A stretch of DNA of 64,000 nt from Bacteroidales bacterium (GTDB lineage: Bacteria > Bacteroidota > Bacteroidia > Bacteroidales > F082): assembly GCA_017651645.1 (NCBI GenBank), contig JAGCCO010000005.1, positions 32,108 through 96,107 of the forward strand. Reading direction: 5' to 3'. Made by a program: the position numbers and the translations under genes. The notes under the pieces are model-generated. The model had not been told where the DNA came from. It made no database searches and saw nothing but the letters and a program-made list of their open reading frames with translations. Shown in pieces: positions 8,881-17,292 of this stretch (positions are counted from its first letter, which is position 1; each line of letters starts with the position of its first letter).

Positions 8881-10224
8881 ATGAGTAAAGGAAGTCTAAA
8901 AAGCACCATCGCCGTCTCGCTGACAAACTACCTAGACGCTGGAGCCATCGTGGCAGGAGCCAGTGGCCTGACGCTATGGCAGAAATACCTAGGTCTCACT
9001 GAGGTGCATCTCGGCTGGCTCAACTTCATCAGCGCCAACTGCTTGGGTGCCGCCCTCGGTGCCATCATCGGCGGGTTCTTGGCCGACAAATACGGGCGCA
9101 AGTTCATCTACACCTACAACCTGCTCGTCTACATGATGGGCGTGCTGCTCATCATGCTCTCCGTCAGCTTCCCGATGCTACTAGCTGGATTCCTGGTGAC
9201 GGGCATCTCGGTAGGCATCGGCGTGCCAGCCTCGTGGACCTACATCTCCGAGAGCTCGGAAAACGACAAACGTGGCCGCAACATCTGCATCTCACAGATG
9301 TCGTGGGGCTTCGGCCCGATGATCATCCTATTGTTGGGTATGTTCTTCGCCCCTGACGGCTATCTGTTCGGTTGGGTGGAACGTATCGCGCATACCTTTG
9401 GTGGTGCCGAGTTATCCCAAGCAGCTGTCAACGTGTTCAGTTCGCGTATCGTCTTCTTCTCGTTGCTGATTGTGGCCTTCATCGCTTGGAACCTGCAGCG
9501 CAAACTGGAGGAAAGCACGGAGTGGAAAGCCAGCCAAGAGGTCGCCAAGGCCAAAGGCGAGAACACTGGATTATGGCACGCATTCAAGGTCTTGTTCTCT
9601 AACAAAACCGCCATTAAGACCGCCTGTTTCTTGGCCGTCATCTACCTCACCTGGAACCTCGTGGCCTCAGTGTTGGGATTCTTCCAACCGCATATCTATG
9701 AAACAGCGGGCGGCGTAAGCAACGAACAGGCCAACTGGATGAACTGCATCCAATGGGCCATTATCGTAGCAGTGACATTTCTGCTTTCCAAGGTCATCGA
9801 CAAGACCTGTCACAAACTGATTTACATTTTGGGCCTACTTTTCGCCATCAATGCGTGGGTCATTATTGTGGCTGTCGGTGTGAACGGCACTGCAGGGCTG
9901 TGGCTGTTTACTATCTTGTGGGGCATCGAAGGGGGTATGTCGGTGCAGATTTTCTACGCTTTATGGGGCTCGGAACTGTTCCCTGCCAAGTTCCGCGCCG
10001 GCGCACAAGGGCTGATGTTCTTTGTTGTCAGAGGGCTCTCTGCACTTTGGGGACTCATCTTCACCTTCATCTATGGTGAAAACGGCGAAGGCTTCACCCT
10101 GGCTGCCTATTGTATGATCGGATTGCTGCTCATCTCGTTGATCGTGGGCGTCATCGGCTGCCCCAACACCCGAGGCAAGTCGCTTAACCAAATAACAAAA
10201 GAACGCTATGGAGACGATTACTAA
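8881..10224 (+). CDS. MFS sugar permease, probable L-rhamnose transporter
   Basis: 447 residues with about twelve hydrophobic segments. The first inter-helix loop has the major facilitator motif A (GGFLADKYGRKF), and a central charged loop (LQRKLEESTEWKASQEVAKA) separates the two six-helix halves. Wedged between rhaA (3 bases upstream) and rhaD (17-base overlap), it most likely imports L-rhamnose or a rhamnosyl oligosaccharide across the inner membrane with a coupling ion. It does not read like the E. coli RhaT family, so that symbol is not used. Substrate is inferred from context only. Confidence 0.88.
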   Translation: MSKGSLKSTIAVSLTNYLDAGAIVAGASGLTLWQKYLGLTEVHLGWLNFISANCLGAALGAIIGGFLADKYGRKFIYTYNLLVYMMGVLLIMLSVSFPMLLAGFLVTGISVGIGVPASWTYISESSENDKRGRNICISQMSWGFGPMIILLLGMFFAPDGYLFGWVERIAHTFGGAELSQAAVNVFSSRIVFFSLLIVAFIAWNLQRKLEESTEWKASQEVAKAKGENTGLWHAFKVLFSNKTAIKTACFLAVIYLTWNLVASVLGFFQPHIYETAGGVSNEQANWMNCIQWAIIVAVTFLLSKVIDKTCHKLIYILGLLFAINAWVIIVAVGVNGTAGLWLFTILWGIEGGMSVQIFYALWGSELFPAKFRAGAQGLMFFVVRGLSALWGLIFTFIYGENGEGFTLAAYCMIGLLLISLIVGVIGCPNTRGKSLNQITKERYGDDY

Positions 10225-10996
10225 ACAAATACAACAAGTCGCGGAAGTGGCCGGCTACCTCTGGCAGAAAGGCTGGGCTGAGCGTAACGGCGGCAATATT
10301 GTCATTAATGTCACAGATTGCCTCGACTCTCAACTCTCAACTCTAAACTCTAAACTCTCAAATCCTATTGCTATTGGTACAACCCTGCCGCATTTAAAGG
10401 GCTGCTATTTCTTCTGCAAAGGCACCAACCGCCGCATGCGCGACCTCGCCCGCTGGCCTATGGACAACGGCTCCATCATCCGCATCCTCGACGACTGCGC
10501 CCATTATGAAATCATTGCCGAAAAACCTGTTATGCCCACATCGGAGTTACCATCGCACCTCAGCGTTCACAATTATTTGATTTCCAAAGGTTCACCCTAT
10601 AAAGCCTCGCTCCACACCCATCCCATCGAATTGGTAGCTATGACACACCATAGACCGTTCCTTGAGAAGGACGTGCTGACCAAAATCCTTTGGTCGATGA
10701 TACCCGAAACACGAGCGTTCTGTCCGAAGGGTTTGGGCATTGTGCCTTATTTGCTACCTTCCAGCGTGGCACTTGGCGAGGCCACCCTCAAGACCCTCGA
10801 TGAAGGGTATGACGTGGTGATGTGGGAGAAGCACGGCGTGTTTGCCGTCGACACCGACATCATGGCCGCCTTCGACCAAGTGGATGTGCTCAACAAGGCT
10901 GCACAGATTTATATGAGCGCCCGCAGCATGGGCTTCGAGCCTGAGGGTATGAGTGAGGTGCAGATGCAGGAGCTGGCGGAGACGTTTGGATTGTAA
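10208..10996 (+). CDS. rhaD: L-rhamnulose-1-phosphate aldolase
   Basis: 262 residues, slightly shorter than the 274 of E. coli RhaD. This class II zinc aldolase splits rhamnulose 1-phosphate into DHAP and L-lactaldehyde. Zinc ligands expected for the family are visible as HTH (His136 and His138, in LHTHPIELVAMTH) and His209 in KHGVFAV; the N-terminus has WAERNGGNIVINV. Residues about 41-52 (SQLSTLNSKLSN) are encoded by a CT-rich tandem repeat, probably an in-frame insertion in a surface loop. It overlaps the permease gene and is the last gene of the operon in the window. No lactaldehyde reductase or Rha regulator is visible. Confidence 0.94.
   Translation: METITKQIQQVAEVAGYLWQKGWAERNGGNIVINVTDCLDSQLSTLNSKLSNPIAIGTTLPHLKGCYFFCKGTNRRMRDLARWPMDNGSIIRILDDCAHYEIIAEKPVMPTSELPSHLSVHNYLISKGSPYKASLHTHPIELVAMTHHRPFLEKDVLTKILWSMIPETRAFCPKGLGIVPYLLPSSVALGEATLKTLDEGYDVVMWEKHGVFAVDTDIMAAFDQVDVLNKAAQIYMSARSMGFEPEGMSEVQMQELAETFGL
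10328..10362. repeat. CTCAACT tandem repeat inside rhaD
   Basis: Imperfect 7-base units (CTCAACT, CTAAACT) are read in frame as QLSTLNSKLSN. The same kind of repeat, on the other strand, lies inside the GH78 gene at 51261-51296 and gives QLSTLNSTLN. Confidence 0.8.
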
Positions 10997-11098
10997 AAAC
11001 GAAAAAAGCTTATTTCGACATGATAGAATCATTCTTCGATAATAAAGCGATTCATACTTTTTCGGTAAGTTTTAATCCATTTTTAACGGAAAAAAACA

Positions 11099-11106
11099 TA
11101 TTTTTG
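11099..11106 (+). promoter_or_regulatory. -7 promoter box TATTTTTG
   Basis: Perfect match to the Bacteroidota -7 consensus TAnnTTTG. It ends only 4 bases before the ATG at 11111, so the transcript would be nearly leaderless if this box is used. Confidence 0.6.
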
Positions 11107-11110
11107 CGCC

Positions 11111-11578
11111 ATGAAAAAACGATTGTTGCAAACTGGCTCACTTTTGATGGCTTTCGTGGTGCTATTTGTCTCGGTCGGATGGGATGTGAAGTTCCATTAT
11201 TGCACCGAAGATCATCACATGTCCGGCAGCTTCAGTGACGCTGCCGCAACATGCATGCATTGCTTGGGGCACCATCATGATCACGAGGAAACGGAGGCCA
11301 TCCAACCGTTCGATGTCGTCCAGTTCAAGGCCAAATGCTGTTGTGAGGACTTCGACAGCAAGATCCAATTTACCGACAACTTCGTTTTTTCGCCCGACAA
11401 ACACTTGATCGTCAGTTTACAATCCTTTGTCCTGCCCCATCTTGACTTGAAGGAATTGTGTGCCCAGGTGTGCACGGTCTTCAACAATCATTCCCAAAGG
11501 AAAACGCTAAAGTTTCTTTCTGGGCAGGAACGGATTGTCTTCTTTTCTTCGCTAAAGCTTAATCCTTTGGTTTTCTGA
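11111..11578 (+). CDS. Secreted Cys/His-rich small protein (HYC_CC_PP-like)
   Basis: 155 residues with an N-terminal hydrophobic segment (LLMAFVVLFVSVGW) that is a signal peptide or anchor. Possible metal ligands are striking: HYC at 29-31, then CMHCLGHHHDH at 48-58, and CCCED at 76-80. This matches the small Bacteroidota family that I know as HYC_CC_PP, whose job is not established and which is often found next to TonB-dependent receptors. The receptor gene follows after 166 bases that contain a repeat element. I infer a role in metal binding or delivery; there is no sequence proof of which metal. The start codon was chosen because it begins the signal segment. Confidence 0.75.
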   Translation: MKKRLLQTGSLLMAFVVLFVSVGWDVKFHYCTEDHHMSGSFSDAAATCMHCLGHHHDHEETEAIQPFDVVQFKAKCCCEDFDSKIQFTDNFVFSPDKHLIVSLQSFVLPHLDLKELCAQVCTVFNNHSQRKTLKFLSGQERIVFFSSLKLNPLVF

Positions 11579-11619
11579 TAACCACAACATTAGACTGGGG
11601 ACGTCAACCCCGAGCCTTA

Positions 11620-11709
11620 AACGTCATTGCGGAGGAATATCCGCAATCCCCTACGCGGGAAGTTGTCACTAACGCATAGGAGATTGCGGGTCAAGCCCGC
11701 AATGACGTT
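11620..11709. repeat. 90-base inverted-repeat element (AACGTCATTGCGG ends)
   Basis: AACGTCATTGCGG at 11620-11632 is matched by its exact reverse complement at 11697-11709. Between them is a second inverted pair (CCGCAATCCCCTA against TAGGAGATTGCGG). No open reading frame lies within. This is a REPIN- or MITE-like structure between the Cys/His protein and the TonB-dependent receptor; it may also fold in RNA and attenuate or stabilise the message. Confidence 0.75.
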
Positions 11710-11744
11710 CAAAGAATGAACAAACAACATAAACATTTAACATC

Positions 11745-13982
11745 ATGAAAACCAAACAACTCACCCTTATCACCCTATTATTATTTGCTTTCGTCACAGG
11801 CTCTTTTGCCCAAGGTTTTATCGAAGGCACCGTTTACGAAGAGGCAGAAAACGGACAACGCACCCCGCTGCCTGGCGTAAATGTGTATTGGAAAATCGTC
11901 AACGAAGGCACCGTGACCGATGCCAACGGACATTATAAAATACCGCTTCATGAACGCATCGGCTGCCTCGTGTTCAGCTGCATCAGCTATGAGAACGACA
12001 CCGTCCACCACATGGTGGAGCCTGCGCATTACGACCATGTCTTCAAAGCCATCCATATGCTGAACGAGGTGGAAATCGCGGCGCGACAGAAAGCCTCATA
12101 TATCAACCCTATCAAAGCTATGGCAGTGCAAGAAATCACCTCTGAGAACCTGAAACGTGCGGCTTGCTGCACTCTCGCGGGCAGTTTCGAGAACAACGCC
12201 TCGGTTGACGTGGCTTACAGTGATGCTGTCACAGGTGCCAAACAAATCCAACTGCTCGGCCTAAGCGGTATCTACACCCAGATGATGACCGAAATCATCC
12301 CTAATTTCCGCGGTCTGGCCTCGACTTTCGGTTTGAATTATGTACCAGGTACTTGGATGAACGGCATCCAAATCTCCAAAGGAACTTCCTCGGTCAGGAA
12401 TGGTTTCGAGTCTATCACGGGACAAATCAATGTGGACTATAAAGAACCCATGCCCGACAAAAGTGAGAAAGTGTTCGTCAACCTTTATGGCAACTCTATG
12501 GCAATGACGGATTTCAATTTCAATGGACGCGTCAAAGTGGGGAAGAACGACGGCATCATGCTCTTTGGCCATGTGAGCCACAACCATTTGAAAATGGATG
12601 ACAATGGCGACTCGTTCCTTGACGAACCAATGACTACGCAATACAATGTCTTTCTGCGTTATAGCCATCCCCATGTCGGAAAGCTTGGTTGTAAGGTAGG
12701 CTTAAAGGCTTTGAAAGAAACCCGTCTCGGAGGACAGATGGATTTCGACCCGAAGCATCGTCTCGACGAAGGCTATAACCTGTATGGCATCAATATCAAC
12801 ACCGAGCGTTATGAGGCTTTCGCCAAGGGTGGCTACCACTTCAACCGCAAAGACACTAGCCTCGGAACACAACATCAGGTAACCTACCACAAGGTAAACT
12901 CCTATTACGGACTCACCGACTACAATGCCAACCAACTATCCTACTATGGCAACCTGCTGTTCGACTCCTACATTGTTAACGATCATCATTCTTATTCCGT
13001 GGGTGCGAGTTACACCTACGACAAGTACGATGAGCATTTGAACGACAGTACGATGCAGCGCGTTGAGCAGGTTCCTGGCGCTTTTGTTGAATATAACTTC
13101 AGCGACGATCACCATTGGAATGTGATTGCGGGTTTTCGCGCCGACTATAACACGTATTACCACAAGATGCTTTATACACCCCGTCTGCATGTACGCTTCA
13201 AGACACATGACGAATTTGCAGTTCGTCTTTCGGCAGGCAAGGGCTATCGCTCTCCCAACATCTTGGCCGAGAACTCCACCATGCTGGCATCGGCAAGAGT
13301 CATCCGTTTCTTGGATACGCCGAAGATGGAAGATGCTTGGAACTATGGCATCAACCTGACCAAAGGCATCGACATCGGCTGGCGTGAGATTGTCCTGCAA
13401 GCTGATTTCTACCGTACAGATTTTGTCAACCAAATCGTCCTCGACCGCGATGCCGATGCACATGAAGTGCGTATCTACAACCTCAACGGAAAGTCTTATT
13501 CCAACAGCGCCCAAATTGAAGCCAACTGCGAGATCTTCAAGGACTTTGACCTGACCTTGGCCTTCCGCTACAACGACGTGAAGATGACCATCAACGATAC
13601 GTTGCGCGAGAAGCCTTTCGTCAACCGCTACAAAGGTTTGGTCACGATGTCGTATGCCCCTGGTACTTGGCAGTTCGACTTCACCACTCAGTTCAACGGC
13701 GACAGCCGCGTACCTGATTTGAGCGGCAACGCCACCGCTGTAGCCCACCATCAAGACATCCGTCGCTCGCCTTTCTATGTTATCATGAACGCTCAGATCA
13801 CCAAGAAGTTGGGCAAGTGCTGGGAAGTCTACGTCGGTGGCGAGAACCTGACCAACTTTAAACAAGACTATCCCATCATCTCGGCTGACAATCCATTCAG
13901 CGAAGACTTTGACGCTTCGATGGTGTGGGGACCGTTGTCGGGTGTGCGTGCTTATTTGGGCGTGAGGTTCCAAATCAAATAA
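11745..13982 (+). CDS. TonB-dependent outer membrane receptor
   Basis: 745 residues: signal peptide ending at SFAQ, a carboxypeptidase-regulatory-like sandwich (GFIEGTVYEE to about residue 105), a plug domain (about 115-230, with IQLLGLSGIYTQMMTEI and GLASTFGLNYVPGTWMNGIQI), and a long beta-barrel with alternating aromatic strands ending in GVRAYLGVRFQIK. It would take up a ligand across the outer membrane using TonB energy. It is short for a SusC protein and has no SusD partner. Two adjacent Cys (141-142, RAACCTL) and the Cys/His-rich gene upstream suggest a metal or metal complex rather than a glycan, but this is inference. Confidence 0.9.
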   Translation: MKTKQLTLITLLLFAFVTGSFAQGFIEGTVYEEAENGQRTPLPGVNVYWKIVNEGTVTDANGHYKIPLHERIGCLVFSCISYENDTVHHMVEPAHYDHVFKAIHMLNEVEIAARQKASYINPIKAMAVQEITSENLKRAACCTLAGSFENNASVDVAYSDAVTGAKQIQLLGLSGIYTQMMTEIIPNFRGLASTFGLNYVPGTWMNGIQISKGTSSVRNGFESITGQINVDYKEPMPDKSEKVFVNLYGNSMAMTDFNFNGRVKVGKNDGIMLFGHVSHNHLKMDDNGDSFLDEPMTTQYNVFLRYSHPHVGKLGCKVGLKALKETRLGGQMDFDPKHRLDEGYNLYGININTERYEAFAKGGYHFNRKDTSLGTQHQVTYHKVNSYYGLTDYNANQLSYYGNLLFDSYIVNDHHSYSVGASYTYDKYDEHLNDSTMQRVEQVPGAFVEYNFSDDHHWNVIAGFRADYNTYYHKMLYTPRLHVRFKTHDEFAVRLSAGKGYRSPNILAENSTMLASARVIRFLDTPKMEDAWNYGINLTKGIDIGWREIVLQADFYRTDFVNQIVLDRDADAHEVRIYNLNGKSYSNSAQIEANCEIFKDFDLTLAFRYNDVKMTINDTLREKPFVNRYKGLVTMSYAPGTWQFDFTTQFNGDSRVPDLSGNATAVAHHQDIRRSPFYVIMNAQITKKLGKCWEVYVGGENLTNFKQDYPIISADNPFSEDFDASMVWGPLSGVRAYLGVRFQIK

Positions 13983-13989
13983 AAAACCG

Positions 13990-13997
13990 TACTTTTG
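13990..13997 (+). promoter_or_regulatory. -7 promoter box TACTTTTG
   Basis: TAnnTTTG match 19 bases before the Sel1 gene; its upstream part overlaps the end of the receptor gene. Confidence 0.65.
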
Positions 13998-14016
13998 CAG
14001 CCAAAATCATGACGAG

Positions 14017-14931
14017 ATGAAAAAACTCCTATTCTTATTTACTTTGGCGCTGGTGATTGCGGCCTGTGAGCAGAAAGGCAACAACACGGAACAAACGCAA
14101 ACACAGCCCGAGCAGACAAATAAGGACATCCCCATGGGTGTGCCCGTCGCTCCTGTACCTCAGATACCACCTACCACCAACCCGGGGTTGACCTTTGAAT
14201 CCAATACGAGCAACCCTAACACGCCTGTGTTGCAGATGGAAGAAGGCAAACCTCTTGATTTCAGTCAACTTGCAGGTGCGCCAAAGTCGATGGAAGAACG
14301 GGTGACCTCGCAGATCGACAGCATTCGTTATAAGGCAGAGCACGGCGATGCCAAGTTCCAGTATGCCTACGGCGTATGTTACGAGAAGGGCTGGGGCGTG
14401 GAGCAGGATACGAAAGAAGCGCTGGCATGGTACAGAAAAGCGGCTGCTCAGGAAAACGGCCCCGCATATAACTCACTCGGCAATTTCTATCGTATGGGAA
14501 CGGGGGTGAAAGCCGACCCTAAGCAGGCCCTTGAGTGGTACCAAAAAGGTGCCCAAGCCAAGGATGCCCAAGCCATGCTCAACCTCGGCAACTGCTATTT
14601 CTATGGTATGGGCGTGGAGAAAGACGAGAAGACGGCCGTCAAATGGTGGAAAGACGCGGCTGACGCCGGCAATGTCTACGCCATCTCGCAGATGGGCGAC
14701 TGTTATTATTACGGCATAGGCACTGAGAAAGACTTGTCCAAGGCTGTGGAATACTTCACCCAAGCCGCCGACCACAACATCGCCAATGCCCAATACCGTC
14801 TCGGCATCCTGTATTACACGGGCAATGGAGTGGAGCAGGACCAAACTTACGCCAAACTCCTCATGCGCAAAGCTAGCGATGGCGGCATGAAAGAGGCGAA
14901 GGAATTTTTGGAGAAGAACTTCAAGGAATAA
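14017..14931 (+). CDS. Sel1-repeat lipoprotein
   Basis: 304 residues. A lipoprotein signal (LALVIAAC) is followed by a low-complexity, Pro/Thr/Gln-rich linker to about residue 85. Then come five or so Sel1-type repeats of 36 residues (e.g. AKFQYAYGVCYEKGWGVEQD, AQAMLNLGNCYFYGMGVEKD), which form paired helices for protein contacts. Proteins like this act as scaffolds at the envelope; no enzymatic residues are seen. It has its own promoter and a strong terminator just after its stop, so it is probably transcribed alone. Confidence 0.88.
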   Translation: MKKLLFLFTLALVIAACEQKGNNTEQTQTQPEQTNKDIPMGVPVAPVPQIPPTTNPGLTFESNTSNPNTPVLQMEEGKPLDFSQLAGAPKSMEERVTSQIDSIRYKAEHGDAKFQYAYGVCYEKGWGVEQDTKEALAWYRKAAAQENGPAYNSLGNFYRMGTGVKADPKQALEWYQKGAQAKDAQAMLNLGNCYFYGMGVEKDEKTAVKWWKDAADAGNVYAISQMGDCYYYGIGTEKDLSKAVEYFTQAADHNIANAQYRLGILYYTGNGVEQDQTYAKLLMRKASDGGMKEAKEFLEKNFKE

Positions 14932-14934
14932 ACG

Positions 14935-14961
14935 AAAATGCCGCCTTATTGGCGGCATTTT
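14935..14961. terminator. Hairpin terminator, bidirectional
   Basis: Perfect 11-base stem AAAATGCCGCC / GGCGGCATTTT with a 5-base loop, placed between two convergent genes (Sel1 lipoprotein and the T9SS protein). A/T tracts on both sides suit both directions. Confidence 0.85.
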
Positions 14962-14982
14962 CATCATTCCCCGAGGATACGC

Positions 14983-17139
14983 TTATTCTTTAATGATGCT
15001 TCCAGAGATAACCCCTTGTTCTGTAGTGATTTTGTAGAAGTAAAGGCCTGACCCTTCGTTGTTTCCATTCCAACGGAATTCGTGGCTTTGGTTGCATTGG
15101 AGGCGTTGGCTGAACACCTTTTCGCCGACAACGTTATAAATCTCTATAACCGCCGCACCGTCAATGGCTTCTGAGGTTTTGATACAAACCTCGTTGGTGA
15201 ACGGGTTGGGATAGACTTGATGCTGCACAGTGGGCGTTTCGTGGTTTTCGATGGACTCAAATGCTCCTGCGTAGAACAGATTGTCAAGTTCTTGCGTTTG
15301 GAAGTTGCCATAGGCATCAGTGACTTTTACTTTAAGGCTGACCCACTTGTCGTTGGCAATGCCTTCCAATTGAGCTAGGTCAACGACGAAGAAGTTGCCA
15401 TAGAACTCGTGGAACATGGTTTCGTCCTCCACCACTTCCAAAGGCTGGTAAGCACCGCCGTCCATGGAATACCACACCTCCATTTCGGGTCTGGCATGAT
15501 AGAGCATGAATCGGATGGTTTCAAAGTCGGGGATAAAGATACCAGCCGCGATGTTGATTCTTGAATGGGCAAGGTCGTGGATGTCGATCTTCTCGGTGTT
15601 GTTCTCATCCATCACCTGGAGGATGGTCAGCGTGGGTGGCAGAGCTTCCTCTTTGCTGAGGTCGAGCTCGACATGGGTACGATTGCCCATGACCATCCCG
15701 TTGTTCACTACGTGGTTGTCCTCGATGTCGAAGGTGAGAACTCCGATTTCGGGTACCGCATTGCTCCATTGTTCGTTATGCTCATAGATGTAGTCTTGGT
15801 AGATGGTTTCCCCATCGAGTTTCACCACAAGTTCGTTATCCTCGTCTGTGCAGCGTTGCACGCCGCCTTCGCCGAATGCGCAAAACACACCTCCATAGAA
15901 AGGCATGCCCGCAGGACTGTCCTCACCGAAGGCAAATCCCTGCCAATGCCAGATAGGGGTCCTGAAGCCATAATAACGGATCTGTTCGGGGTCTTCGACC
16001 ATCATGGCAGGTGTTAAGGGATAGTGGTTCAGCAAGCTCTGATGGTACAGAGCGGTATACACATTATTCAAAATATCGTCGAAAGGCTCCCTGACAAACT
16101 GCCTGTCGGCGTTGAGCGACATGGCCGAGAAAGTCATCTTGTCACTGAAATAGTTCGGGACTTGGCTGTAGGCATCGACCGATTCCCACACGAGGGGGAT
16201 GATGCGATATTTCCATTCGTTCTCTTCAAATTCGCCGGGGTGGGTGTCAATGGCGTTGGTGACGATTTTCATAGGTTTGGTGGCGTCGTAATGTTCGTCA
16301 ATGTGCCAGCCGTTGGTTGAGAGCATCCATCCTTTTCCGTTGTCGCAGCGGAAGTTGGTGTGATAAAGGGCGCTGTCAACGTTGTCGAGATTGAAGAAGG
16401 CATAAGTGGATGCTATATCTTCGACGTGGTTGGTGGTGTGACCGTCGCTGCCTGGGTTGAGGCGGTCATAAAGCATCAGGTAGGATTTGTTCTCTTCTAG
16501 CACTTGGAAGGTGGCAACCACCTGGAAATAGCTGTTTTCGGGAATCTCGTTGAATCGGTAATTCATATCGGCCACGACGTCAAGGTTATAACCTCTGATG
16601 AGTTGATCGAACCACACATAATCCATCAAAACCCTGGTGTTATATTCGAATACATTCACCGTGTTTAGGTCTTGCCCGTTTTCATCCACGCCCTCGGCAT
16701 AAATCGGATGGATTGCTTCGCTAGCGTCGGGTTGCAAGGTGGTGTCCTCGTGAAGGTCGATTGCATAGGAGAGGAGGATATCCACGTGATCTTCCGTATA
16801 GCCGATGACAACGATGTCGTAATGGCCTTCGGCCAAATCCAGGCTGACCGAGGATTCCTGCAGGACTTCCTTATAGTCGGCACCGTCGCTGATACAGATG
16901 AATTCACCATTGAAGGTGGGTTCGATAGTGAGGTTGAACAACTCGCGGTTGCCGGTGTCTTGAGGTTGATGTTTTGTGGGTTTGTACATCCACAGTGACG
17001 ACTCACTCTTTTTGATCAGTTGGTAGTCTTCGGAGCAGGTGATGGTGGTGTTCCCCACAGTACATTTGTTCTGACCCATGACGGAGGCACTGAAAAGCCC
17101 AATGAAAAGGGCCAAACTGAATAGTGAAAGCTTTTTCAT
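14983..17139 (-). CDS. T9SS-secreted protein with type A sorting domain
   Basis: 718 residues from the ATG at 17139; the frame opens earlier, at 17166, but MKKLSLFSLALFIGLFSASVMG is the signal peptide. The C-terminal 75 residues form a Por/type IX sorting domain: VYPNPFTNEVCIK, then IYNVVGEKVF and GLYFYKITTEQG, which sends the protein out through T9SS. The middle part has beta-rich stretches and PEMEVWYSMDGGAYQPL, like domains of surface peptidases or adhesins, but no catalytic motif was recognised. It is monocistronic, with its own TAATTTTG box and two upstream direct repeats. Confidence 0.82.
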   Translation of the reverse strand: MKKLSLFSLALFIGLFSASVMGQNKCTVGNTTITCSEDYQLIKKSESSLWMYKPTKHQPQDTGNRELFNLTIEPTFNGEFICISDGADYKEVLQESSVSLDLAEGHYDIVVIGYTEDHVDILLSYAIDLHEDTTLQPDASEAIHPIYAEGVDENGQDLNTVNVFEYNTRVLMDYVWFDQLIRGYNLDVVADMNYRFNEIPENSYFQVVATFQVLEENKSYLMLYDRLNPGSDGHTTNHVEDIASTYAFFNLDNVDSALYHTNFRCDNGKGWMLSTNGWHIDEHYDATKPMKIVTNAIDTHPGEFEENEWKYRIIPLVWESVDAYSQVPNYFSDKMTFSAMSLNADRQFVREPFDDILNNVYTALYHQSLLNHYPLTPAMMVEDPEQIRYYGFRTPIWHWQGFAFGEDSPAGMPFYGGVFCAFGEGGVQRCTDEDNELVVKLDGETIYQDYIYEHNEQWSNAVPEIGVLTFDIEDNHVVNNGMVMGNRTHVELDLSKEEALPPTLTILQVMDENNTEKIDIHDLAHSRINIAAGIFIPDFETIRFMLYHARPEMEVWYSMDGGAYQPLEVVEDETMFHEFYGNFFVVDLAQLEGIANDKWVSLKVKVTDAYGNFQTQELDNLFYAGAFESIENHETPTVQHQVYPNPFTNEVCIKTSEAIDGAAVIEIYNVVGEKVFSQRLQCNQSHEFRWNGNNEGSGLYFYKITTEQGVISGSIIKE

Positions 17140-17195
17140 AATGCTACGATTTTGTTGGTTTGACACTAATTTTGAGTTTTAATCAATTGTTGATG

Positions 17196-17203
17196 CAAAA
17201 TTA
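17196..17203 (-). promoter_or_regulatory. -7 promoter box TAATTTTG for the T9SS gene
   Basis: TAnnTTTG on the minus strand, 56 bases before the start at 17139. Confidence 0.6.
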
Positions 17204-17247
17204 CATCCCTTTTATTGAATCTTGAAAATAATATAGGGGGTATAATA

Positions 17248-17279
17248 GGTGTCAAAATCGGTGGCAGTGGGTGTCAAAA
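17248..17279. promoter_or_regulatory. Two direct repeats GGTGTCAAAA, possible operator
   Basis: GGTGTCAAAA occurs at 17248-17257 and 17270-17279, start-to-start 22 bases, about two helical turns. The pair lies some 45-75 bases upstream of the TAATTTTG box of the T9SS gene. This geometry suits a dimeric activator, but no protein can be assigned. Confidence 0.4.
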
Positions 17280-17292
17280 GGGGGGGTATGTT

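Noticed and set aside
10328..10362. CTCAACT repeat considered as a CRISPR-like array
   Set aside because: Seven-base units without spacers, inside an intact coding frame; no Cas genes nearby.
12936..13973. 345-codon open frame on the minus strand
   Set aside because: Antisense to the TonB-dependent receptor barrel; no recognisable motif.
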